From Acidobacteriota bacterium (GTDB lineage Bacteria; Acidobacteriota; Terriglobia; Terriglobales; Acidobacteriaceae), in contig JAJXYY010000018.1 in NCBI GenBank assembly GCA_021780315.1, positions 1 to 64,000 on the forward strand: a stretch of 64,000 nt of DNA. The letters run 5' to 3'. Shown here one piece after another: positions 26,905-37,152 of the stretch (positions within the stretch are counted from its first letter, which is position 1; the number at the start of each line of letters is the position of its first letter). Both the position numbers and the translations under genes were made by a program. The notes below the pieces were generated by a model that was not told the DNA's origin, did not search any database, and was given only the letters and a program-made list of their open reading frames with translations.

Positions 26905-27065
26905 TCTCGCTAACGATATTGAATTGCGAGCCAGCCGAGAGAAAGAGAAAGACCAGTATCAATATCATGCAATCGGTGGTTGTACTTTGTGAAACTAAGC
27001 CCTGCCGCTTAGATGCTTCGTATTATTTCCAATCATAGTCACGGTCGTCAGCTATCAAGGAATTT

Positions 27066-30000
27066 ATGGTCTGCTCTTATGATTTGGCTTGCAGAGTGGT
27101 TCGGTGCGGTAGCGTCACGAATCGGAAGATCAGGGTGTTCCTCTTTGCGCTATGCGTTTGCTTTCTCACGAACTGCATGCAGGGATGTAAGAGTGCGACA
27201 AGCTCGCAATCGACAGCACCTGTTGTTCAAGCTGTGCTCACGATCGATACGACAATACTGCCAGCTGCTACGGTGGGCGTTTCGTATTCCAGTGCGCTGG
27301 TGGCCTCGGGGGGAGTGGTACGGGTGAGTCATGGACAATTTCGTCAGGAGCATTGCCGACGGGATTGTCTTTGTCCAACGGTGGGATCATCACAGGAGTG
27401 CCGACGACTGCGGGTACAGTTGCGTTTAGCGCCAAGGTTACTGATTCTGCGGGCAACAGTGCAGCCAGTGGCCTAAGTATGACGATCGCAGCCGAGAGTC
27501 CGCTGACGACGTACGACTTGAAGGGCAACACGTCGCCAGTGCATGATCCAAGCATTATTCGCGAGGGCTCAACCTATTATGTCTTTGCGACGGATGCATT
27601 GCCGCAGAGTGGTTTTATTCCGATTCGATGTTCCAACGACAAAGTGACGTGGAATGCGTGTGGCTCTGTCTTCAGCTCACTTCCACCGTGGATTGCCTCT
27701 GCTGTTCCTACGGCGAAGGGTATATGGGCTCCTGACATCTCGTACTTCAATGGTAGTTATCACCTTTACTATGCTGTATCTACGTTTGGTACGAATGTCT
27801 CTGCGATAGGACTTGCTACCAATGTGACGCTTGATTCTAGCAGTCCTGTGTATCAGTGGGTCGATCAAGGAATGGTCCTACAGTCGACTAGCAGCAGCAA
27901 TTTTAATGCAATCGATCCTAATGTTTTAGTTGATAGTGATGGCGCTGTTTGGCTAAATTACGGGAGCTTTTGGAATGGAATTTTCCAGCAACAGATCGAT
28001 GTAAGTACGGGGAAGTTACAGACGGGAAATACGGTTTATCACTTGGCACAGCGTGCCGCAAATGTTACTTATGATCCCATCGAGGGTGCGTCGTTGATTC
28101 ATAAGGACAGCTATTACTATTTATTTGTCTCGTGGGACTTCTGCTGTAATGCAAATCCTGCACTCAGTACATACAAAATTGTTGTTGGACGATCAGCAAG
28201 TGCTCATGGCCCGTTTCTTGATCAGGCGGGTGTGGATATGGCATCCGGCGGCGGTACAGTCCTATTGCAGGGTGACGGTGTGAGTTGGAGTGGGCCGGGA
28301 GGTCAGACTGCGTATGTGGATCCAGCGATGGGCGATCTGATCGTCTTCCACGCGCTCAATCTGGCGCAGCAGGGATTGGACTATCTCTTTGTGCGGTCGC
28401 TAAGTTTCGGCACGGGTTGGCCGGTGATCGGTAGTTCTAGCGTATCAAGTACGGGACCTCTGGCTGTGAGCACGAGTACGACTTTGACCACTTCTGCTCC
28501 AAGTGTGACTGCCGGGAGTGCAATTACCTTCCAAGCCAAAGTTATTGCATCAAGCGGCGGCATCCCTGCTGGCACGGTCAACTTCTATGCGGATTCCAAT
28601 TTACTAGGAGGCGCGACTCTGGATGGTAGCGGAACAGGAAGCTTCACGACGACTTCGCTGGCAGTAGGGGTGTACACGCTGACGGGAGTCTATATCGGAA
28701 ATAGTAGCGATGCCTCATCTACTTCGAGTGGGGTGAACCTGACGGTTCAGATGCCGAGCGCACCCACGGCTACTAGTACTGCGTTGACTGTTGGGTCGGT
28801 GAGCAGTATGCAAGGGGTGCCACTGAGTCTCTATGCGGCGGTGACTCCTGTGGCTGGAACGGCGGTTGCGACCGGAGTTGTAACGTTTTTGGAGGGATCG
28901 GCGACCTTAGGGACCGGAGTTCTGGATGTGAGTGGGCGGGCAGATCTGACCACACTAAAGCTGTTGCCTGGCACACATCAAATCGTGGCCAGCTATGGCG
29001 GAGATCAAAGTAGCCAAGCGTCCACTTCGAATTCATTGATGATTACGATAACGCAGCCATCGGTATCGACGTTCACGAACCCACTGACGCTAACCGACCC
29101 CATACTTGGTTCCGTGACTAGCTGCCCAGATCCAGCGATCATCAAAAGCCAAGTGAGCGGTGTAGATACCTGGTATCTATATTGCACAGGCGATGCCCAT
29201 AATGGCAGCGATCTGATCGGGTCAGCGACACTAAATAATCGACATGGACTAAGCGTTTACCATTCCAGCGACCTTGTGCATTGGAACTATGACAGGGATG
29301 CGTTTTCTACATTGCCCGTATGGGCTTCTCCGGATGCGTTGATGTGGGCGCCAGCGATCAAGTACTTTAATGGAAAATATTATCTGTACTACACGGTCAC
29401 AGCGACGACCTATCCCGGCGGGGCTTCGGCGATCGGGGTGGGTACCAGCGCAAGCGCCGATGGTCCGTTTATAGATAGTGGTACAGCTGTCGTACAGCCT
29501 GAGACGGTGGCGGCTGGGATGGACTCCAGTGGGTTATATCGATGGTTGTTCGATCCTGACGTGATCGCTGATAGCAATGGACAGCGTTACATATTATTCG
29601 GGAGTTTTATTGGTGGTATATCGATACGTACGTTGTCATCGGACGGGTTGATCTCCGACCCATCGAGTGAACGTCTGATTGCAGCAGATAGCCGCTATGA
29701 AGGCGCAGCGTGGATGCAGCACGGGAGCTATTACTACCTGTTTGTTTCTGCTACAAACTGTTGCGCAGGGCCTTTGACTGGATATGGAGTTTTTACCGGA
29801 AGGTCTACGACTCCACTGGGGCCTTATCTTGATGAGCAGGGGCGGTCATTAAGTGATAGTGGTGTTGGCGGCACGCCGGTGCTCTCGATGAATGGAAATA
29901 GTCTTCTGGGGCCGGGAGGGGGCAATCCGTTTACCGATGAATCTGGACAGGACTATTACCTTTACCACACTGTTACAGCTGCGGCACCGTACTACAGTGG

Positions 30001-30808
30001 CTTTGCCGGCACGACCCAACGACCTGTGGCTATGAATGCATTGGACTGGGTGAATGGTTGGCCTTTGGTACGTGGCGGGTATGGTCCATCGGATGCCGTA
30101 TCGCCACAGCCAATGCCTGCGGCCCAGCCGGGTGCAGCGAACTCCTATACGACGATAGTGCAGGCAAATGATGCGCCGCTGAGAGCCATTACCGCGTTGT
30201 CGGAAGACTTCAACGGAGCGTTGCTTGGTCCCGAATGGAAGGCGATACATAGTATGCCGGTCTACACGTTGACGGGAACATCGCTAAAGATTCCAACAGT
30301 GAACTTTGATACGACCAATGCAATGAGTAATGTTCCGATTCTTGCAGAATATGCACCAATGGGTGACTATCTGGTCGAGACAAGTGTGGAGATGGATATG
30401 TCTACAAGTGGCACTGGCTATAACTATGCGCAGGCAGGACTTTTGTTGTATAGAGATGACCAGAACTATCTGCGCGTGGACCTTTATGCGAATTCGGATA
30501 CACGCCAGATTGAGTTTGTGAAGGCCGAGACTGCGCCTGCTGCGAACTATCCGACGTGGGGAGCGACCGATCTGGGCCCGGCAGCTCTCATGGCAGGACA
30601 CGAGAAGGCGTGGATAAGGGTGGCGAAGCGCACAGTGGACGGGAGCGATGTGTACACGTGTTATTCGAGCATTGATGGTACGACCTGGTTACGCGCCGGC
30701 AGTTGGACGCATCGACTCGGGAACAATGTTTCGATTGGGTTGTATGGAGGGAATCGTGCCGGATATGACGCTATGTTCGATTACATTCATGTTTCGACTC
30801 TAAAGTGA
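27066..30808 (+). CDS. Two-domain GH43 glycosidase lipoprotein, apparent frameshift near 27310
   Basis: A lipoprotein-like N-terminus (VFLFALCVCFLTNCMQGC) starts at 27066. An Ig-like fold is split between two frames: TTILPAATVGVSYSSALVAS is in the first, and SWTISSGALPTGLSLSNGG is two bases over. One extra G in the GGGGGG run at 27308-27313 would join them. The second frame continues unbroken to 30808. It holds a first GH43-type propeller (HDPSIIREGSTYYVFAT, GIWAPDISYFNGSYHLYY, AIDPNVLVDSDGAVWLNYGS), two Ig-like repeats (about 28440-29050), a second GH43 propeller (SCPDPAIIKS, LMWAPAIKYFNGKYYLYY, FDPDVIADSNGQRYILFGS) and a C-terminal lectin-like domain. GH43 enzymes cut arabinan or xylan. The break could be a real mutation, phase variation or a base-calling error. 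Confidence 0.8.
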
Positions 30809-31631
30809 GCTGTATGAGGTCGTCATACGAATGGTCTATAAGTGGGATCTAACGACTGACGATGAAATTCAAACCATGAACGGTCTGAGAGTAATGTTTG
30901 TAAGACATCGTTCTTCGCTGAGTAACTTGTTAATGTAAGTTGCAGGTGGCGTGGAGTTCAACTGTGGGTATGCGCCTAGAGGTTGAACAGGCCTAACCCA
31001 AAAGACTTTGTAGTTGAAGCTTGAGTTGTCACTTCCCGGGAGGGGGCAGGTGATTGCGAATCCGCTCCTTCGCAAGATGCTATTCGTATCTCCAGAAGGC
31101 CTGAGTACATGCCGGATCGTTCTGCCTAGCCCACGAGTGAGATCTGTACTGGATTTGATCTCTTGAGCCCAGCATCGGGCCACATGCCGAGTTCTTACCG
31201 AGGTAGACGACATGGCGATGTTACGACTCCTCGCTTTTGGCAGGGGTGCAACAGCGCTGGTTCCCGCAGTTGTGTCGCAAGATGAGTTGTGGCCAGGATA
31301 ACTCGTGGAGTGTTGAGCAGCCTTGCAACACTTTGAGGACTTTAAGCGATCATGCCAAGAGGCACTTTCAATCGCCAATTCTAAGGTCTCTCCTGAAACG
31401 CAGGGATCAGGCTGTTGGGGGGGGTATCTACGTGACTTTCGGTGACACATGCGCTGGTCGCGATTCTGTTCGATACGGTGCGCTTCCTTGACGAACGCAC
31501 GGATACGGGACGCTAGTACATCGCCAGATGTAACTATTTGTAGGTCCAGCAGAGGGCCGTGTCGGGTTGAGTTTGAAGATCTTTGTCCGCTCCAGCCCTT
31601 GTGGGACTGGAGCGTGACTTGGTATGCGGAT
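30809..31631. other. Gene-free stretch downstream of GH43
   Basis: No convincing gene. A long minus-strand open frame over 30869-31708 has odd composition, no recognised motif and overlaps the aldo/keto reductase end. Parts of the minus strand faintly recall the C-terminus of a regulator, with many stops, but not enough to name it. A run of eight G lies near 31420. Confidence 0.5.
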
Positions 31632-32624
<993 letters not shown>

Positions 32625-32800
32625 TCATGTAAATCTGGATGAAAGTCTAATTCGATTTATGGATTAGCTGGCTGCTGCACTGAGGTTGGCTTCACGCCAG
32701 TGTTTTGGAGGTATCCCTTCCCAGCCGCTGAAGGCAGAATGACGCGGTCCGCTTCTATGGTACAGTCGGCGGGGCGTCAAGAGTTTGGGCGGGAGTAAGA

Positions 32801-32832
32801 CGGTCGTCCTGCGTGCGATGCCCACATATCAG
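32801..32832 (+). repeat. Palindromic-repeat family element near the toxin gene
   Basis: CGGTCGTCCT, then CGATGCCCACATATCAG; 28 of 32 bases match 33669-33700. The two copies flank the toxin-antitoxin pair. Confidence 0.6.
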
Positions 32833-32864
32833 GGGCGTTGTGTGAGGCAGCCGGTAGTCGGTCG

Positions 32865-33287
32865 TCAGCGAAGCAAGTGAGGTGCTGAGAGTTCTACGAA
32901 TTCTCGGCTGGTGATGACCTTGGTCTTCTTCCAAAAGGTGGGAAAGTGACGCCTGTTGCCGGTGATGAGGTAGTCGGCTCGGGCAGCGTCTGAGCATTCC
33001 AGGAATTTGTTGTCGTCGGGGTCGGTGGCAATTTCCAGCCTGTGGGATGGGACGATGATGTGGCTCTGGTTCTTGATGAGTTGAAGGAGTTGCAGGCGTA
33101 GCCCCTTGCGGATTTTCAGCTCCGGGCGGGCGAGAACTTCGGAGTATTCGTCGAGGATGGGTTGGGAGATGTAAAGGCGGGCTGGTTTTGTGATTGCCAG
33201 CAGGAAGGTGGTGCGTTGCAGGCTGGAGGGCTTCAGCGCCGCAGAGACAAGGATGTTGGTGTCAAGGACGATGCGGAGCGGCAGCAT
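32865..33287 (-). CDS. PIN-domain toxin (VapC-like ribonuclease)
   Basis: 140 aa. PIN fold with acidic metal ligands: Asp9 in VLDTNILVSA, Glu47 in DEYSEVL, Asp91/92 and Glu97 in TDPDDNKFLECSDAA, Asp105 in ADYLITGNRRHF. These fit the subgroup annotated as putative toxin-antitoxin system toxin component, PIN family, expected to cut RNA. Start ATG lies 5 bases after the stop of the Phd-type gene upstream, so the two are co-transcribed with the antitoxin first, the usual order. All acidic residues are present, so the toxin should be active. Confidence 0.88.
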   Translation of the reverse strand: MLPLRIVLDTNILVSAALKPSSLQRTTFLLAITKPARLYISQPILDEYSEVLARPELKIRKGLRLQLLQLIKNQSHIIVPSHRLEIATDPDDNKFLECSDAARADYLITGNRRHFPTFWKKTKVITSREFVELSAPHLLR

Positions 33288-33292
33288 GGAGA

Positions 33293-33598
33293 CTACTTCT
33301 TCTTTTTCTTTTGTGCCCGGGTGGTGCGGATGAGCTGGTCGATCTGGCGGGAGCTAAGCGAGCTGGTCTGGTTGCGCTCGGACTCTTGACCGATGATTTT
33401 CAGAACTTCGGGCTCGGGCGCGGCAAGCCTGACGTAGTCGTGGATGCTGAGCAGGATAGCGCGCGGGGTGCCGTGCTTCTCAATGATCAGGGAGCGGCGC
33501 TCGGTATCGACGCGAGTGAGGAGCTTGCCGAGGTTAGTGCGGGCGTCGATGGGGGACACGACAAGTGGGGTGTTTTTTAGGGTGGGGGAGGTTGCCAT
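33293..33598 (-). CDS. Phd/YefM-like antitoxin
   Basis: 101 aa. VVSPIDARTNLGKLLTRVDT then SLIIEKHGTPRAILLSIHDY is the Phd/YefM fold that binds DNA as a dimer; the C-terminal 45 residues would wrap the toxin and end in a run of six Lys after RAQ. The gene precedes the PIN toxin by 5 bases. Ribosome binding site GGAGC is 7 bases before the ATG. A perfect palindrome 24 bases upstream is a likely binding site for autorepression. Confidence 0.82.
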   Translation of the reverse strand: MATSPTLKNTPLVVSPIDARTNLGKLLTRVDTERRSLIIEKHGTPRAILLSIHDYVRLAAPEPEVLKIIGQESERNQTSSLSSRQIDQLIRTTRAQKKKKK

Positions 33599-33621
33599 AC
33601 AAGCTCCAGTTTAACTGATTG

Positions 33622-33633
33622 AACTGTACAGTT
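33622..33633. promoter_or_regulatory. Palindromic candidate operator of the toxin-antitoxin operon
   Basis: AACTGTACAGTT is a perfect 12-base palindrome 24 bases upstream of the antitoxin start; AACTG also occurs at 33613, so two half-sites repeat 9 bases apart. Autoregulation is the rule for Phd-type antitoxins. Confidence 0.5.
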
Positions 33634-33668
33634 TGATCTTGGGGGAGTCAATGAAAGTGATGGGAGTG

Positions 33669-33720
33669 CGGTCGTCCTTCGGACGATGCCCACACATCAG
33701 AATCGATGTATGGGGCACCC
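33669..33720 (+). repeat. Palindromic-repeat family element upstream of a membrane protein gene
   Basis: CGGTCGTCCT then CGATGCCCACACATCAG (as at 32801), continuing into CGATGTATGGGGCACCC, which is shared with the element inside holA (35724-35740). GTCGTCCTTCGGACGAT within it can fold on itself. Confidence 0.6.
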
Positions 33721-33749
33721 GGCTATACTTGCGTTCAACGGAGGAACGT

Positions 33750-34502
33750 ATGGTAAGGCGTGTAGTTCTTTTCATTGCCCTTTTCGTCGCAGTCGCGCTC
33801 GTTTGCTCGATCCGAGTTCCCGTGGTGGTTACCGGGGTTGCGTACGAGAATGGTGGCACTCGGGCGTACTCGAATGCGGCTAGCGACTATACCTACAAAT
33901 TGATCCGCAACTGGGTACGTCCTCCTACGTCAAAGCTACCCCCTAACGATGAGAGCTATTGGAGTTCGACGCCGCCCGCGAAAGCTGCGCCTGCTCCTCC
34001 AGGGGCCGCTTCGGAAAAGGGGCCATGGAATGACTACGTGCCAACCGCGCAGCAGGAATACTCCGCTGATGAAGTGGAGTATGCACCCTCGGAGGCTGCG
34101 CCTGCACTGGACGTAAATCGGTACTTTACTCGGATCTGGATAATCTTTGTTGGTCTCGGTGTGCTCTGGTTCGGCGTTATTCCCTACTACTCACAACTCA
34201 AACGGATTGGATGGCTCCTGCCGCTGTTCTTATATGTCTTGGCGGCGATATGGAGGCTTCTATATGTGCCTTGCGAATGGCTAGTTCGTGCTCGCTATTA
34301 CGCAATACCTGAAGAAATAGACGCAGAAACTCGCCCGCTATGGGATATTGGCACAGCTCGAGTGCGCTACGGTCTGGTGTTTTTCGAGGAATTAGTTCTG
34401 CTGGTTATCGTTGCTGTTAGTTACGGCTGTGCGTTTGTGGCGATTAGGTATCTTAGACCAGGTAAACGGGTCTTTCCGTTTCCCGGCCGAGGCGATGCTT
34501 GA
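33750..34502 (+). CDS. Membrane protein of unknown function
   Basis: 250 aa. One N-terminal hydrophobic segment (VVLFIALFVAVALVC), then about 110 mostly hydrophilic, Pro/Ala-rich residues, then three hydrophobic segments (IWIIFVGLGVLWFGVIPYY; WLLPLFLYVLAAIWRLLYV; ELVLLVIVAVSYGCAFVAI). I recognise no family. ATG 33750 is chosen because GGAGGAA lies 4 bases upstream; the frame is open back to 33633 but that part is the repeat element, not protein. The region between the segments probably faces the periplasm. Convergent with the next gene. Confidence 0.65.
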   Translation: MVRRVVLFIALFVAVALVCSIRVPVVVTGVAYENGGTRAYSNAASDYTYKLIRNWVRPPTSKLPPNDESYWSSTPPAKAAPAPPGAASEKGPWNDYVPTAQQEYSADEVEYAPSEAAPALDVNRYFTRIWIIFVGLGVLWFGVIPYYSQLKRIGWLLPLFLYVLAAIWRLLYVPCEWLVRARYYAIPEEIDAETRPLWDIGTARVRYGLVFFEELVLLVIVAVSYGCAFVAIRYLRPGKRVFPFPGRGDA

Positions 34503-34575
34503 GTCTTGCTCGTACTTTCAGAGAGCGACGCCAATATCTCAGAATCACAGTATCGGGGGACCGCTCTTAGTGGCT

Positions 34576-35175
34576 CTACCTAGTTTTTAAACGGTGGCGG
34601 AGACGGTGATAGCGCTGCTTCCACGGTTTGATGAAATACTTCGCTCGCACTGAGAATGGCATTCCTTTAGTGCAGTAGCAAACATTCAAGACTGGGATGC
34701 TGTAATACCGAAGAACAGTCTCTTTGCTGAGGTCTGATGCGACAACCTCCAGACCGTAGCCTGCCGATATCGGACGGATGCGATAAGTGGCTTTGTCGAA
34801 CTCGTGCATAAAGCTAAAAGTTGGTGTCAAGGACTCTCCGGGCGAAAGGATGTGTTCGTCCCAGAGTTTGAAGCGGTGCGCGAGTCTTATTGAATCAACT
34901 GAGCAACTCAGCTTTATGTCGAGCAGAAGGAGCGGTTGAGTGCCGACGTTCTTGATCAAGACATGCCCTTCAGGGTGATACTTCTCCTTCTCCCAGCGGA
35001 AGTCAAACACAAGAAGAGGCTGTGTCATTGCCCTGGTCTGTCGGGCAATTGCTTTCGTCATCCGGTTCGTCAGGATGGCATACCAAATGGTTACGAAGAC
35101 AAGTACAGCGCTCGAATGAGCGGCGTCTCTCACCAACCAGTCCCATACACGTCTCAGATATTCAAATAGAAGCAT
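34576..35175 (-). CDS. Single-pass membrane protein of unknown function
   Basis: 199 aa. One membrane segment near the N-terminus (SSAVLVFVTIWYAIL), then a soluble domain that looks mostly beta: PLLVFDFRWEKEKYHPEG, VLIKNVGTQPLLLLDIKL, SPGESLTPTFSF. The tail is basic. This pattern resembles unnamed bacterial proteins with a small immunoglobulin-like cytoplasmic or periplasmic domain; I do not know the family. The ATG shares its A with the holA stop (TGATG), so it is translationally coupled to holA. The frame extends further upstream inside holA, but only as an antiparallel-frame artefact. Confidence 0.6.
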   Translation of the reverse strand: MLLFEYLRRVWDWLVRDAAHSSAVLVFVTIWYAILTNRMTKAIARQTRAMTQPLLVFDFRWEKEKYHPEGHVLIKNVGTQPLLLLDIKLSCSVDSIRLAHRFKLWDEHILSPGESLTPTFSFMHEFDKATYRIRPISAGYGLEVVASDLSKETVLRYYSIPVLNVCYCTKGMPFSVRAKYFIKPWKQRYHRLRHRLKTR

Positions 35176-36482
35176 CACAGTTCCATGGCGAATTGGTGGG
35201 TGGGGTCTTGGTGGTGGGGTTTGGGTTCGGTGGAGAGGTCCAGGATGAGGCGTTCTAGGACGAGGAGTTTGTTGGCGGGGCTGGAGCGGAGTTCGAGGTC
35301 GGCGCGGGCTACGAGGCGGATGGCGCGAGTGAGTTCGCGGCGGGATTTGTAGCGGCGGGCTTGTTTGATGAGGTCTTCGGCGGCGAAGGGGGGCATGCGG
35401 AAGCCCTGCCAGAGGACCTGCCAGATGGCGCGGGAGTCGCGGACGTTCTTCTCGGAGATGATGAGCATCTGGCGGAAGGTGCGGGCGAGCATGTAGAGAT
35501 GGCCGATGGCGGCGTCTTCGCCACCGTCGGAGGCGTTGAGGAGGCCGTGGAGGAGGAGGAGGGCGCGGGGGCGGTCCTTGGCGGAGATGGCGTCGGTGAG
35601 TTCGTAGAGGGAGCGCTGTTTGGCGGCGAGGACCATGGTTTCTACGTCGCCGAGGGTGATGCGGTTTTTGGCGAGGACGGAGGCTTCGGGCTTTGTCGAA
35701 TCCCACTCATCGCGGTGAGGCTGCGATGAATGGGGCACCCGGGGTTCAGTGGCTGCGTGAGGGGAAGGCAACAGCGGGTATTCCGCTTCACCTGGGATGA
35801 CACTGTTTTTGGAGATGGCTTTGGCGGGGGCGGTGACGTAGAGGATGAGCTTGTCGAGTTCGCTGGCGATGAGCATCATGTCGGCGCCGAGGGCGTCGAC
35901 CAGTTCGCGGGCGGCGTCGGGGTCGATGCGGACGGGTGGGTTGGCGGACTCGGCGGTGTGGGTGACCCACTTGATGGCATCGGACTCTTCTACGCGAGCC
36001 AGTTCGACCATGCCACACCAGTCGCCGAGGGTTTCGCGGATTTTTTCGTAGCGCTCTTTGTCCTGGTAGTCCATCTTGCGGAGGTCGGTGGGGATGCGGA
36101 GATGGTCGGCGACGAAGAGTATCAGGGCGGAGGGGTTGGGGGAGCGGAAGTAGCTGTCGATTGCGGCGAATTCTTCTTTTTTGGAGCCGCGGCCGTAGAG
36201 TGCCTTGAGGCCGCGGACGAAGATGACCTGAAAGGGGGCCATGAGGGAGGGGGTTTGGGCGCGGTCGAGGATCTCGAAGATGGAGGTTTCGGCGAGGTCG
36301 AGGTCGTGGAGGCAGAAGTCGCGGGTGTCGGGGGGGGCTAGGGCTTCGAGGACGGCGCGGCGGCAGCGGTCGTAGAGGAAGATCTCGTCGCCGAGGAGGA
36401 CGTAGCCGGGCTTGATCGCGGGGGTGACGATCTCGGCGAGGAAGCGGTCGGTGCTAGCGAAGCTGCGGAGCGGGGCGGCCAT
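35175..36482 (-). CDS. holA: DNA polymerase III delta subunit, with repeat-derived insertion
   Basis: 435 aa, longer than the usual 330-350. HolA opens the sliding clamp within the clamp loader. Family pattern: YVLLGDEIFLYDRCR (about 27-41), APFQVIFVRGLKAL (about 82-95), ADMMLIASELDKLILY (about 199-214), RSLYELTDAI (about 288-297), and the collar domain to the end. Residues about 225-270 (from SVIPGEAEYP to KPEASVLAKN) are not family sequence: they are the translation of a palindromic repeat element at 35702-35740 and its flanks, inserted in frame between domains II and III. Start overlaps the lptE stop by one base (TAATG). Confidence 0.88.
   Translation of the reverse strand: MAAPLRSFASTDRFLAEIVTPAIKPGYVLLGDEIFLYDRCRRAVLEALAPPDTRDFCLHDLDLAETSIFEILDRAQTPSLMAPFQVIFVRGLKALYGRGSKKEEFAAIDSYFRSPNPSALILFVADHLRIPTDLRKMDYQDKERYEKIRETLGDWCGMVELARVEESDAIKWVTHTAESANPPVRIDPDAARELVDALGADMMLIASELDKLILYVTAPAKAISKNSVIPGEAEYPLLPSPHAATEPRVPHSSQPHRDEWDSTKPEASVLAKNRITLGDVETMVLAAKQRSLYELTDAISAKDRPRALLLLHGLLNASDGGEDAAIGHLYMLARTFRQMLIISEKNVRDSRAIWQVLWQGFRMPPFAAEDLIKQARRYKSRRELTRAIRLVARADLELRSSPANKLLVLERLILDLSTEPKPHHQDPTHQFAMEL
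35702..35740. repeat. Palindromic repeat element inside holA
   Basis: Arms CCCACTCATCGC (35702-35713) and GCGATGAATGGG (35723-35734), 11 of 12 paired, 9-base loop, followed by GCACCC. The part CGATGAATGGGGCACCC also occurs, with one change, at 33704-33720, and partly at 62844-62857. Confidence 0.75.
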
Positions 36483-36997
36483 TAGAAGGACTCCAGCATA
36501 TCGCTAACGACAGCGGTGGCAAAGGAGCGGGCGATGCGGAGGACGGCGGGGGAGTCTTCCTGGATGAAGCCGTTGAGATCGATGGTGGACTGGTACTGCT
36601 CGTGGTAGAGGAGGTTGTCGTTCTGGTAGAGGATGTGGCCGTCGTGGGCGGTGAGGAGGACTTTGGCGGTGATGGTGATGAGGTAGCTGGAGGTCTGTCC
36701 GCTGGTGGCGTCGTAGGTGAGGGGGGCGACGGTCTGGGTGAGAATGGTGCCGTGTAGGGTGGCGTCGGCATCGGTGTTGTCGGAGTTCAGGATGCGGTAG
36801 CGGGTGCGGGTGTTTAGTTCGCGGATGACAGCCTGGGTGAACGCCATTTCCGTGTGGTACGCCTGGACGTGGGTGGTGAAGATGGGGACGGCAAGGGTGC
36901 GGACGCTGGAAGAAAGATGAGCCGCGCTGCCGGCTTGATGGTAACCGCAGCCAGTGAGGGCGAAGAGAAGCGGCAGGATGAGATGGCGTCGGGTCAT
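36482..36997 (-). CDS. lptE: LPS-assembly lipoprotein LptE-like
   Basis: 171 aa. Signal peptide with lipobox LTGC (Cys17 in LLFALTGCGYHQAG); the GCGYH sequence right after the lipidated Cys is typical of LptE. The mature part shows VRTLAVPIFTTHVQAYHTE, TQAVIRELNTRTRYRIL and DATLHGTILTQ, matching the LptE fold that plugs the LptD barrel during lipopolysaccharide export. Its place directly before holA is the conserved lptE-holA order in many bacteria. The stop shares a base with the holA start. Confidence 0.87.
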   Translation of the reverse strand: MTRRHLILPLLFALTGCGYHQAGSAAHLSSSVRTLAVPIFTTHVQAYHTEMAFTQAVIRELNTRTRYRILNSDNTDADATLHGTILTQTVAPLTYDATSGQTSSYLITITAKVLLTAHDGHILYQNDNLLYHEQYQSTIDLNGFIQEDSPAVLRIARSFATAVVSDMLESF

Positions 36998-37100
36998 GCG
37001 GTCTACCTTTATTGTCGCATTGCCGGGGGGATGAGGTTGGGTGGATTTTGTGTGGGTATCGAGGTGGGGAGGGAATTGGACAGGGAGGGGATGGAGGAGG

Positions 37101-37134
37101 CAAAAGAAAACGGCAGCCTTGGCAGGCTGCCGTT
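37101..37134 (-). terminator. Rho-independent terminator after ftsH
   Basis: 10-bp stem AACGGCAGCC / GGCTGCCGTT with a 6-base loop (37109-37134). On the minus strand it is followed by TTTTCTTTTG. It begins 19 bases after the ftsH stop. Confidence 0.85.
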
Positions 37135-37152
37135 ATGGTCCATGCTGCGGAG

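Noticed and set aside
34576..35706. Longer version (376 aa) of the single-pass membrane protein
   Set aside because: The N-terminal half is an Arg/Pro-rich translation of holA in another frame; the ATG at 35175, overlapping the holA stop, fits better.
35790..36482. Long plus-strand open frames opposite holA and the nuo genes
   Set aside because: They are Gly/Asp/Glu-rich mirror frames of GC-rich genes on the minus strand, without their own start signals.
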